DNA of 6,892 bases from a bacterium (lineage in GTDB: Bacteria; Fidelibacterota; Marinisomatia; Marinisomatales; JAHJCW01): assembly GCA_030621275.1 (NCBI GenBank), contig JAUXHY010000068.1:1-6892 (forward strand), written 5' to 3'. This document shows positions 1 through 5,782 of the stretch, one piece after another (the stretch's first letter is position 1; the number at the start of each line of letters is the position of its first letter). The notes beneath the pieces are model-generated. The model did not search any database. It was not told the DNA's origin and was given only the letters and a program-made list of their open reading frames with translations. Position numbers and translations under genes: made by a program.

Positions 1-26
1 AATAATTTAATAAAATTTGAAAATAA

Positions 27-632
27 TTATTTTTTCTTGAATAAAACTGAACCCAACGTTTGCTCAGTTCCCTTAAAAGTTCTAATGATATTTTCTCTTA
101 ATTTATAAGTTGAAAGCAAGCAGGCAAAAACAATTAGTGCTACAGCAAAATTTGAATATCCTAATAAATATACTGCAACAGGAAACAGGATTAAAATCAG
201 GAATTCTCCTAAAATTAAATAATTAGAGATTACTGTCCCAAGTACAATCGCAATATACAATACTAAAGCGATGAAACCATTTAAACCCACCATAATTCCT
301 AAAATTGATGCGATTCCTTTTCCCCCTTTAAATTTCATAAATATCGGATAAATATGTCCGACCATTGCCATAACCCCTGCTAATACTACTAAATCTGTAT
401 TACCATTAGTAATATATTTTACAACCCACATGGCAACCGTTGCTTTCAAAGCATCGATTAAAAATGTTGCGGCTCCAAATTTCCATCCCATCACGATTAC
501 GGCGTTAGAGGCTCCGGGATTTGACGTGCCTTCTTCTCTGATATCAATACCTTTGAATACCTTTCCTAAGATAAAAGAGGCATTAATATTTCCTAAAAGA
601 TATCCGATTATTATTGCTAAAAGTATATTCAT
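27..632 (-). CDS. plsY: PlsY-family glycerol-3-phosphate acyltransferase (divergent motifs)
   Basis: This is a 201-aa polytopic membrane protein of the PlsY family. Family members transfer an acyl group from acyl-phosphate to glycerol-3-phosphate, the first step of phospholipid synthesis at the inner membrane. Hydrophobic stretches lie near residues 3-23, 52-71, 80-98, 110-137, 140-158 and 160-174. The family layout is clear: GNINASFILGK (14-24), NPGASN (38-43), GHIYP (92-96), FKGGKG (101-106, the phosphate-binding loop) and a C-terminal ENIIR..KGTE (180-190). Length is normal. Several positions differ from classical PlsY: GSGN is GTSN (Thr36, Ser37), the Arg a few residues after ATN is Ile46, and the His of the last loop appears to be Leu178. 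Asn181 and Glu190 are kept. It may be a divergent PlsY or a paralogue with another substrate; membership is sure, exact activity is not. The ATG follows GAGGAG closely and the gene diverges from phoH. Confidence 0.87.
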   Translation of the reverse strand: MNILLAIIIGYLLGNINASFILGKVFKGIDIREEGTSNPGASNAVIVMGWKFGAATFLIDALKATVAMWVVKYITNGNTDLVVLAGVMAMVGHIYPIFMKFKGGKGIASILGIMVGLNGFIALVLYIAIVLGTVISNYLILGEFLILILFPVAVYLLGYSNFAVALIVFACLLSTYKLRENIIRTFKGTEQTLGSVLFKKK

Positions 633-635
633 ATT

Positions 636-641
636 CTCCTC
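636..641 (-). promoter_or_regulatory. Shine-Dalgarno site of the plsY-like gene
   Basis: Read on the minus strand, GAGGAG lies three bases before the ATG at 632-630. The spacing is short, but the purine match is strong and supports this start codon. The first hydrophobic segment begins right after the initiator Met, as expected for the family. Confidence 0.7.
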
Positions 642-664
642 AGTTTATTAAAATTACTGTTTGG

Positions 665-694
665 ATTGTACAATATTCTTATTAATTATGTCGT
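665..694 (-). promoter_or_regulatory. Candidate promoter of the plsY-like gene
   Basis: On the minus strand an ACGACA box (694-689, 4 of 6 to TTGACA) is followed after 18 bases by TACAAT (670-665, 5 of 6 to TATAAT). Transcription would start near 658 and leave a leader of about 26 bases that holds the Shine-Dalgarno site. The -10 box is half of a perfect 10-base palindrome, ATTGTACAAT (665-674). The AT-rich background makes chance matches common, so this is tentative. Confidence 0.33.
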
Positions 695-717
695 AGAAAA
701 TCTCATTGTATTTTAAA

Positions 718-745
718 TTGTCGGTGTAAAATTAACTAATATAAT
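718..745 (+). promoter_or_regulatory. Candidate promoter of phoH
   Basis: TTGTCG (718-723, 4 of 6 to TTGACA) is followed after 16 bases by a perfect TATAAT (740-745). Only five bases separate this -10 box from the phoH ATG at 751, so the predicted first transcribed base falls on or next to the A of the start codon. There is no Shine-Dalgarno sequence in this gap. Together these suggest a leaderless mRNA if this promoter is used. Confidence 0.42.
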
Positions 746-750
746 ACAGA

Positions 751-1683
751 ATGAAAAAGACTATTGAGTTAAAGGGTGTTGATTTGCAAAGTCTGCTCGG
801 GGTAGGCGATGCACATCTAAGATTGATAGAAGATGCTTTCCCTGGGCAAGTAATAGCAAGGGGGAATAATATACTTTTAGACGGCGACGCAAAAGATATT
901 AATACCGTGCATGATGTATTTCATGAAATGATACAGACCTTGAACCGTAAGGGTAGCTTAACAAAAAAGGATGTACAACAGTTAATACATATATCAAATG
1001 TTGAAAATGGTGTTATTAAGGAAAAAACCGAAAATGTAATTCATTATGGTAGAAAGGGTGCAATTCAATCAAGAACGGTTGGTCAAGATGAATACATAAA
1101 AAATGTTCGTGAAAACGATATAGTTTTCAGCATCGGTCCGGCGGGAACAGGTAAAACTTATATCGCAGTCGCATTTGCGGTGGCAGCATTGGAAAGCCAC
1201 CAAGTTGATAAAATTGTACTGTGCCGTCCTGCAGTGGAAGCCGGTGAAAATCTCGGTTTTTTACCGGGGGATTTGCAAGAAAAAGTTGATCCATATTTAA
1301 CGCCACTTTATGACGCTTTACGCGATATGTTATTGCAAACTAAACTGAAACCGTTTCTTGCTAAAAAAATAATTGAAGTTGTACCTTTAGCATATATGCG
1401 CGGACGTACACTGAATAACGCATTCTTAATTTTGGATGAAGCTCAAAATGCCACCACAATGCAAATGAAAATGTTTCTTACTCGGTTAGGAGTTAATTCA
1501 AAAGCAATTATAACCGGTGATGTAACACAGATCGATCTTCCTAGAAATGTTAATTCCGGTCTTGTTCAAGTTGCCAAAATTCTGCAAAAAATAGATGGAA
1601 TCGGATTTGCTATACTAACTGAAACGGATGTAGTAAGACATCAATTGGTAAGAGAAATAATAAAAGCATACGAAAAAGAATAA
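751..1683 (+). CDS. phoH: PhoH-family ATPase (YbeZ type)
   Basis: This 310-aa cytoplasmic P-loop ATPase belongs to the PhoH/YbeZ family, linked to RNA metabolism and ribosome maturation through its partner YbeY. The N-terminal region (about 1-110) carries the usual KTIEL opening and a LIEDAFPGQVIARGN segment that resembles a small nucleic-acid-binding fold. The PhoH domain (about 112-308) has Walker A GPAGTGKT (129-136), the CRPAVEAGENLGFLPG segment (158-173), AYMRGRTLNN (214-223), Walker B LILDEAQN (226-233) and TGDVTQIDLP (255-264). All nucleotide-binding residues look intact and the length is standard. The start fits relatives, whose N-termini begin near the same KTIEL, although no Shine-Dalgarno site precedes it. 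The ybeY gene, a frequent next neighbour, is absent here, and the gene stands alone between a divergent gene and a 219-bp gap. Confidence 0.95.
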   Translation: MKKTIELKGVDLQSLLGVGDAHLRLIEDAFPGQVIARGNNILLDGDAKDINTVHDVFHEMIQTLNRKGSLTKKDVQQLIHISNVENGVIKEKTENVIHYGRKGAIQSRTVGQDEYIKNVRENDIVFSIGPAGTGKTYIAVAFAVAALESHQVDKIVLCRPAVEAGENLGFLPGDLQEKVDPYLTPLYDALRDMLLQTKLKPFLAKKIIEVVPLAYMRGRTLNNAFLILDEAQNATTMQMKMFLTRLGVNSKAIITGDVTQIDLPRNVNSGLVQVAKILQKIDGIGFAILTETDVVRHQLVREIIKAYEKE

Positions 1684-1748
1684 ATTAAATTTTCAATATA
1701 ATATTTCCTGTTTCAAATCCGAATTATTAGTAATTTTCAAGTCTAAAT

Positions 1749-1781
1749 ATGAACTCAAATAGTATCTATTGAAGAGTTCAT
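1749..1781. repeat. Interrupted palindrome ATGAACTC-N17-GAGTTCAT
   Basis: Perfect 8-base arms ATGAACTC (1749-1756) and GAGTTCAT (1774-1781) enclose a second inverted repeat, AATAG (1758-1762) and CTATT (1766-1770), around a TAT loop. As RNA or a cruciform it would form a hairpin of 8 plus 5 pairs with a small internal loop. The right half covers the -35 box and the start of the spacer of the promoter at 1769-1797, which would suit a repressor operator. A weak 3' hairpin for phoH is the other reading. The symmetry is seen; the role is inferred. Confidence 0.5.
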
Positions 1782-1797
1782 TTATGAAAATTATAAT
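1769..1797 (+). promoter_or_regulatory. Candidate promoter of the thiolase operon
   Basis: TTGAAG (1769-1774, 4 of 6 to TTGACA) and a perfect TATAAT (1792-1797) are separated by the ideal 17 bases. Transcription would begin near 1804 and give a leader of about 99 bases before the thiolase ATG. It is the best-matching sigma-70-like promoter in the window by spacing and -10 sequence, and it sits at the head of a close-packed gene block. Confidence 0.5.
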
Positions 1798-1831
1798 GTT
1801 GAAATATTTAAGTTACTTGAATCTACAAATC

Positions 1832-1862
1832 AACGAATTTCAATTCGTGTCTGCCACGAATT
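1832..1862 (+). repeat. Three-part inverted repeat (alternative hairpins) in the thiolase leader
   Basis: Three related 8-mers alternate in orientation: AACGAATT (1832-1839), AATTCGTG (1842-1849) and CACGAATT (1855-1862). The middle one can pair with the first (7 bases, 2-base gap, so a strained loop) or fully with the third (8 pairs, 5-base loop TCTGC), but not with both. No T run follows, so it is not a standard terminator. It lies inside the predicted leader, 30 bases before the Shine-Dalgarno site. From memory, CACGAATT-rich intergenic repeats are scattered through many Bacteroidota and related genomes, so this may be a copy of such a dispersed repeat and not a gene-specific regulator. 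Confidence 0.5.
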
Positions 1863-1891
1863 CCCACAAATTTATCAACTCAAAATATCAT

Positions 1892-1898
1892 AAGGAAG
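1892..1898 (+). promoter_or_regulatory. Shine-Dalgarno site of the thiolase gene
   Basis: AAGGAAG stands four bases before the ATG at 1903 (six bases from the AAGGA core). A second ATG at 1899 is out of frame and reaches a stop after three codons, so the ATG at 1903 is the real start. This agrees with the thiolase N-terminus, which begins just before the conserved REVVVVSAKRTPVG. Confidence 0.75.
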
Positions 1899-1902
1899 AT
1901 GC

Positions 1903-3090
1903 ATGTCTAATTTAAGAGAAGTAGTTGTTGTATCCGCTAAACGTACACCGGTTGGTTCTTTTCAAGGAGTTTTATCAACAGTGCCTGCACCAAAGTTAGG
2001 TAGTATTGTTATCAAAAGTGTTTTGGATGAAACTAAAATTGATTTAAAAGAAATTGATGAAGTAATAATGGGTTGTGTACTTCCTGCCGGACATGGTCAA
2101 GCTCCGGCGCGGCAAGCGGCGTTGGGTGCCGGATTGCCCAACTCAGTTGAGTGTATGACAATTAATAAGGTATGTGGTTCGGGTATGAAATCCGCAATGT
2201 TAGCCGCTCAAGCGATTCAAGTCGGCGATGCCGATGTGATTATCGCAGGGGGTATGGAAAATATGAGTTTAGCACCATATTTACTGCCAAAAGCACGTGC
2301 CGGTTATAGAATGGGAAATGGACAATTAGTCGATTCGATGGTTAATGATGGTTTGTGGGATGTATATAATAATATTCATATGGGAAGTTGTGCTGAAATG
2401 TGTGCTGAAGACCGTAAATATTCTCGTGAAGTTCAGGACGAACTAGCAATAGAATCTTATCAACGTGCGCAAACCGCTCAGAAAAATGGTTCATTTGATG
2501 CTGAAATTATTCCGGTTGAAGTTCCGCAACGTAAAGGTGATCCACTTATTGTTAATCAAGATGAGGAACCGGGCAGGACTAATTTTGACAGGATACCAAA
2601 GCTGCGCCCGGCTTTCAAAAAAGGTGGAACAGTTACAGCTGCCAATGCATCCAAAATTAATGATGGAGCTGCGGCAATGTTGGTAATGTCTAAAGAGAAA
2701 GCGGAAGAATTAAATTTGAAACCGCTTGTAAAAATTATTGCACAAGCATCGGCAGCGCAAGCACCGGAATGGTTTACTACTGCACCAAGTAAGGCAATTG
2801 CTAAAGTATTGGAGAAAGCGTATCTAAAGGTAGAAGATATTGATTTATGGGAAATCAATGAAGCTTTTGCTCCCGTTCTAATGGCAGCAATTGATGATTT
2901 CAAAATTGATATGAATAAAGTAAATATAAATGGCGGCGCAATTGCGCTTGGACATCCAATCGGAGCTTCCGGAGCGAGGATTTTTACAACTTTATTATAT
3001 GCCATGAAAAAACAAAATGCTAAAATTGGACTTGCAACATTATGCATTGGAGGCGGTGAAGCCTCCGCAGTAATTGTAGAGAGGATTTAA
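1903..3090 (+). CDS. Acetyl-CoA C-acyltransferase (thiolase)
   Basis: This 395-aa protein is a full-length thiolase of the acetoacetyl-CoA type. It cleaves 3-oxoacyl-CoA with CoA, or runs the reverse Claisen condensation of two acetyl-CoA. The N-terminal domain has SAKRTPVGSFQG (11-22) and the nucleophile Cys91 in NKVCGSGMKS. The middle region has GGMENMS (116-122) and GTVTAANASKINDGA (242-256). The C-terminal domain has NEAFAP (319-324), His351 in GHPIGASG and the acid/base Cys381 in LCIGGG. All catalytic residues are present and there is no targeting signal, so it acts in the cytoplasm. Its stop overlaps the acyl-CoA dehydrogenase start by one base. With the aminotransferase further on, cleavage of 2-methylacetoacetyl-CoA from isoleucine is a reasonable guess; acetoacetyl-CoA thiolase for short-chain metabolism is equally possible. 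Sequence alone does not settle the substrate. Confidence 0.95.
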   Translation: MSNLREVVVVSAKRTPVGSFQGVLSTVPAPKLGSIVIKSVLDETKIDLKEIDEVIMGCVLPAGHGQAPARQAALGAGLPNSVECMTINKVCGSGMKSAMLAAQAIQVGDADVIIAGGMENMSLAPYLLPKARAGYRMGNGQLVDSMVNDGLWDVYNNIHMGSCAEMCAEDRKYSREVQDELAIESYQRAQTAQKNGSFDAEIIPVEVPQRKGDPLIVNQDEEPGRTNFDRIPKLRPAFKKGGTVTAANASKINDGAAAMLVMSKEKAEELNLKPLVKIIAQASAAQAPEWFTTAPSKAIAKVLEKAYLKVEDIDLWEINEAFAPVLMAAIDDFKIDMNKVNINGGAIALGHPIGASGARIFTTLLYAMKKQNAKIGLATLCIGGGEASAVIVERI

Positions 3091-3092
3091 TG
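3079..3092 (+). promoter_or_regulatory. Translational coupling site, thiolase to acyl-CoA dehydrogenase
   Basis: The thiolase stop TAA (3088-3090) shares its last A with the ATG of the next gene (3090-3092). A GAGAGGA Shine-Dalgarno site (3079-3085) lies inside the end of the thiolase gene, four bases before that ATG. This is a classic stop-start overlap that keeps the two enzymes in step. Confidence 0.8.
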
Positions 3093-4232
3093 GATTTTAA
3101 ATTAACTGAAGAACAAGAACTTATTAAGAAAACAGCACGGGAATTTGCCATTGAGCATCTTGAGCCAGGTGTGATTGAACGCGATGATTTAGCCGTGCCG
3201 CCTCATGAACAAATAAAAATGATGGGTGAATTAGGATTTCTCGGAATGATGGTTCCTGAAGAGTGGGACGGCGCCGGAATGGATGCGGTTAGCTACGTTG
3301 TTGCAATGGAGGAAATTTCACGGATTGATGCATCTGCCGGAGTTATAATGTCTGTTAATAATTCCTTAGTATGTCAAATATTTATGGATTGGGCAAATGA
3401 CGCTCAACGCAAAAAATATCTCACTAAACTTGCAACGGGTGAATATATTGGGGCATTCAGTTTAAGCGAACCGCAGTCGGGGTCAGACGCAAGCAATATG
3501 CACACATTTGCAGAAAAAGATGGAGATAGCTATATTCTGAATGGTACAAAAAATTGGATAACAAATGGTTTAACAAGTGATGTACTTATGGTAATGGTAC
3601 CTACAACCAAAGGGATTGGTTATAAAGGTATATCGTGTTTTATTATTGAGGGCGGAATGGAAGGATTCTCGCGGGGTGTTAAAGAAAATAAGTTAGGAAT
3701 TCGTGGTTCGGAGACCTGTGAAATTTACTTCGATAATTGCCGGGTACCGGCTGAAAATATGGTAAATGAATCTGGTCAAGGATTTCGCATTGCAATGAAA
3801 ACCCTGAATGGTGGTCGGATTGGCATTGCATCACAAGCTTTAGGCATTGCACAAGCTGCTTTGGATAAGAGCGTTGCTTATGCAAAAGAACGCAAGCAGT
3901 TTGGTAAAACAATATCATCGTTTGGTGCAGTGCAATCTAAAATAGCAGTAATGGCTACAAATATAGAAGCCTCACGACTTTTAATATTACGTGCAGCAAT
4001 GTTAAAAGATGAACATAAATCTTACGCTAAAGAAGCTGCGATGGCTAAACAATTTGCATCGCAAACTGCGGTAGATGCTTCTCGTGAATGCGTACAAATT
4101 CATGGTGGTTACGGTTACATGCAAGAATATGGCGTAGAAAGATTAATGCGTGATGCAAAAATAACACAAATTTATGAAGGAACTTCTGAAATACAGGAAG
4201 TTGTTATCGCTAGATCAATTATGGAGGGATAA
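3090..4232 (+). CDS. Acyl-CoA dehydrogenase (short-chain/butyryl-CoA type)
   Basis: This 380-aa FAD enzyme oxidises an acyl-CoA to the 2,3-enoyl-CoA and passes electrons to electron-transfer flavoprotein in the cytoplasm. Domain order is normal: an alpha-helical N-terminal part (1-115), a beta middle domain with the FAD-binding signature AFSLSEPQSGSDA (122-134) and WITNG (156-160), and a helical C-terminal domain with RKQFGK (268-273) and IHGGYGYMQEYGVERLMRD (337-355). The catalytic base is most likely Glu363 in IYEGTSEIQ, the position used by short-chain, butyryl-CoA and 2-methyl-branched-chain enzymes; isovaleryl- and long-chain enzymes place it elsewhere. The gene is coupled to the upstream thiolase and lies four bases before the aminotransferase gene. 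Likely substrates are C4-C5 acyl-CoAs, possibly 2-methylbutyryl-CoA or isobutyryl-CoA given the neighbours. The class is certain; chain length is inferred. Confidence 0.94.
   Translation: MDFKLTEEQELIKKTAREFAIEHLEPGVIERDDLAVPPHEQIKMMGELGFLGMMVPEEWDGAGMDAVSYVVAMEEISRIDASAGVIMSVNNSLVCQIFMDWANDAQRKKYLTKLATGEYIGAFSLSEPQSGSDASNMHTFAEKDGDSYILNGTKNWITNGLTSDVLMVMVPTTKGIGYKGISCFIIEGGMEGFSRGVKENKLGIRGSETCEIYFDNCRVPAENMVNESGQGFRIAMKTLNGGRIGIASQALGIAQAALDKSVAYAKERKQFGKTISSFGAVQSKIAVMATNIEASRLLILRAAMLKDEHKSYAKEAAMAKQFASQTAVDASRECVQIHGGYGYMQEYGVERLMRDAKITQIYEGTSEIQEVVIARSIMEG
4223..4228 (+). promoter_or_regulatory. Shine-Dalgarno site deciding the GTG start of the aminotransferase
   Basis: GGAGGG overlaps the last codons of the acyl-CoA dehydrogenase gene and sits eight bases before a GTG at 4237. 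It is the strongest ribosome binding match in the window. It favours the GTG over an in-frame ATG at 4174, which would add 21 residues encoded inside the preceding gene. Confidence 0.82.
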
Positions 4233-4236
4233 GAAA

Positions 4237-5271
4237 GTGGTAAAAGAAAAACAGTTACATAATATTAATTGGGATAAACTGACCTTTAGTATTACACCAA
4301 CTAGGTCAATGTATGAAGCTCATTGTGAATTAGATGGAGAGTGGGACGAAGGTAAACTTGTTCCATTTGGCAATATTAGTCTATCTCCGGCTGCCGGTGT
4401 GTTAAATTATGGTCAAGGGGTGTTCGAAGGTATGAAAGCCTATCGATCTGTGAAAAACAGAGTAGTTTTATTCCGTCCTGAAAAAAACGCATTACGTGCT
4501 GCAACATCTGCAGAACGAGTTTGTATTCCTCCCGTTCCAAAAGATCAATTTATTGCTGCTTGTGAGCAAGTTGTACGTGATAATATTGACTATATACCAC
4601 CACGTGGAAAAGGAAGTTTGTATTTACGTCCTGTTATTTGGGGAACCGGTCCTGTATTAGGAGTAAGTCCTGCACCTTCATATACATTTTTAATTTACGT
4701 TTCACCTGTTGGACCATATTTTAAATCAGGAGTTAAGTGTTTAAATCTACGAATTACAAATCAATTTCATAGAGCGGCACCAAAAGGAACAGGTGGTCAT
4801 AAAGTTATTGGTAATTATGCTGCATCTTTATTTCCACAGAAAATGGTAAAGAAAGCAGGATTTGATGATGCAATATATCTTAATGCAGCAAATGAAAAAT
4901 ATATTGAAGAAGTCGGTTCGGCAAATTTATTTGCCATAAAAGATAATGTATTGATGACACCTTCTGTAGATGGTTCCATTCTACCGGGTATTACACGTGA
5001 TTCAGTTTTAACTATAGCTCGGGAAACATTACATATGGAAGTACGCGAACATAGTATTTCAATTAAAGATTTTCTTAAAGCAGATGAGGTTTTCTGTAGT
5101 GGAACAGCCGTGGTAGTTACTCCTGTAGGAAAAATCACTACAAATAATACATCTACTACAATTAATCACAATAAAATGGGACCAATAACAAAGAAAATAC
5201 GAAAATTATTATTAGGAATACAAAGAGAGGAAATTGAAGATCCATTTGGATGGATTTATCCAATAAATTAG
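4237..5271 (+). CDS. ilvE: Branched-chain amino acid aminotransferase
   Basis: From the GTG start this is a 344-aa fold-type IV PLP enzyme that interconverts leucine, isoleucine and valine with their 2-oxo acids, using 2-oxoglutarate/glutamate. It resembles the longer, eukaryote-like BCAT group, not the 300-aa E. coli form. Visible features are the NYGQGVFEGMKAYR segment (57-70), FRPEKNALR (79-87), YLRPVIWGTGP (129-139), the PLP-binding Lys189 in GGHKVIGNYA, YIEEVGSANLF (222-232), GSILPGITRDSVL (246-258) and SGTAVVVTPV (288-297). The sequence is complete to a typical PFGWIYPIN-like tail. The start lies four bases after the acyl-CoA dehydrogenase stop and nusB follows after six bases. It can serve synthesis or breakdown; the two acyl-CoA enzymes upstream favour breakdown. 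An upstream ATG at 4174 was rejected because the GTG has a far better ribosome binding site. Confidence 0.93.
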   Translation: MVKEKQLHNINWDKLTFSITPTRSMYEAHCELDGEWDEGKLVPFGNISLSPAAGVLNYGQGVFEGMKAYRSVKNRVVLFRPEKNALRAATSAERVCIPPVPKDQFIAACEQVVRDNIDYIPPRGKGSLYLRPVIWGTGPVLGVSPAPSYTFLIYVSPVGPYFKSGVKCLNLRITNQFHRAAPKGTGGHKVIGNYAASLFPQKMVKKAGFDDAIYLNAANEKYIEEVGSANLFAIKDNVLMTPSVDGSILPGITRDSVLTIARETLHMEVREHSISIKDFLKADEVFCSGTAVVVTPVGKITTNNTSTTINHNKMGPITKKIRKLLLGIQREEIEDPFGWIYPIN

Positions 5272-5277
5272 TAATCA

Positions 5278-5709
5278 ATGAGTAGCGGCAAACATCCAAG
5301 GCATTACGGAAGGAAAGCAGTATTTCAAGCATTGTACTCCGTTCATATCTCGCATGAAAATGAAGCAAAGATATTGGATGATATTCAAGGGCGATATGTT
5401 TTTGATGAAGATACTAAAGAGTATGTTACTAATCTATTTTTTAAATCAATCGAGAATAAAAAATTTATCGTGGAAACCATTTCCAAATATCTTGAAAATT
5501 GGGAATGGTCTAGGGTAGCATTATTAGATCGATTAATATTACAAATGGCAACAGCAGAATTATTTTACATAGACGATGTTCCTCCAAAGGTAACGATTGC
5601 AGAAGCTATAGAAATAGCAAATCAATTTAGTACAAATGACAGTTCGGCCTTTGTGAATGGTATTATAGATGCTATTTATAAGGAACAAAAGGAGCTTGAT
5701 AACAGTTGA
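5278..5709 (+). CDS. nusB: Transcription antitermination factor NusB
   Basis: This 143-aa all-helical cytoplasmic protein binds boxA RNA with NusE (ribosomal protein S10) and supports antitermination on rRNA operons. The basic N-terminal helix HPRHYGRKAVFQALYS (6-21) is the RNA-binding arm. The family core follows: WEWSRVALLDRLILQMATAE (75-94), KVTIAEAIEIANQF (104-117) and SAFVNGIIDAI (123-133). Length matches the classical short NusB. The ATG lies six bases after the aminotransferase stop and no Shine-Dalgarno sequence can be seen, so translation probably depends on ribosomes finishing the upstream gene. A housekeeping factor at the end of a catabolic operon is a slightly odd pairing, but the tight spacing implies cotranscription. 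Confidence 0.93.
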   Translation: MSSGKHPRHYGRKAVFQALYSVHISHENEAKILDDIQGRYVFDEDTKEYVTNLFFKSIENKKFIVETISKYLENWEWSRVALLDRLILQMATAELFYIDDVPPKVTIAEAIEIANQFSTNDSSAFVNGIIDAIYKEQKELDNS

Positions 5710-5722
5710 TTGTGAATGGTTG

Positions 5723-5752
5723 TTGATAATGTGGTATATAACAATTAATAAT
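5723..5752 (+). promoter_or_regulatory. Candidate promoter of secA
   Basis: TTGATA (5723-5728, 5 of 6) and AATAAT (5747-5752, 5 of 6) are separated by 18 bases in the 73-base gap between nusB and secA. The start would be near 5759, leaving a leader of about 24 bases. A TATATA at 5735-5740 is an alternative -10. The whole gap is very AT-rich, so the match may be chance and secA could simply be read through from nusB. Confidence 0.25.
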
Positions 5753-5782
5753 TATTTTTTAATCTAAAATATTCAATTTTAA

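Larger units (their letters stand above)
1684..1902. other. Intergenic region between phoH and the thiolase gene
   Basis: This AT-rich gap holds a promoter candidate, two inverted-repeat systems and a Shine-Dalgarno site, listed separately. No GC-rich hairpin followed by a T run is present, so I see no convincing intrinsic terminator for phoH. The only other structure noticed is a weak AATTA/TAATT stem at 1722-1735. The 43-codon open frame at 1784-1915 lacks a ribosome binding site and is not called a gene. Confidence 0.6.

Noticed and set aside
1722..1735. AATTA-TTAG-TAATT stem as a phoH terminator
   Set aside because: Five A-T pairs with only a short T run give no credible terminator.
1899..1910. 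Mini open frame ATG CAT GTC TAA overlapping the thiolase ATG
   Set aside because: It is only two bases from the AAGGA core, too close for good initiation, and three codons long; the ATG at 1903 has better spacing and the conserved N-terminus.
1784..1915. 43-codon open frame in the leader, overlapping the thiolase start
   Set aside because: There is no Shine-Dalgarno site, no recognisable sequence, and its ATG lies before the candidate -10 box, so the predicted transcript would not include it.
2556..3047. Long open frame of 163 codons on the minus strand opposite the thiolase gene
   Set aside because: It lies wholly antisense to a thiolase with intact catalytic motifs. Its translation resembles no family I know, and the open frame follows from the codon pattern of the real gene.
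4174..4236. In-frame ATG extension of the aminotransferase by 21 residues
   Set aside because: The extension is encoded inside the acyl-CoA dehydrogenase gene, has no good ribosome binding site, and the GTG at 4237 has GGAGGG at ideal spacing.
4815..5138. Open frame of 107 codons on the minus strand opposite the aminotransferase gene
   Set aside because: It is antisense to a clear branched-chain aminotransferase, with no ribosome binding site or recognisable domain.
5741..5760. AATAATTATT palindrome followed by T residues after nusB, as a terminator
   Set aside because: The stem is entirely A-T and would be too weak to act as an intrinsic terminator.
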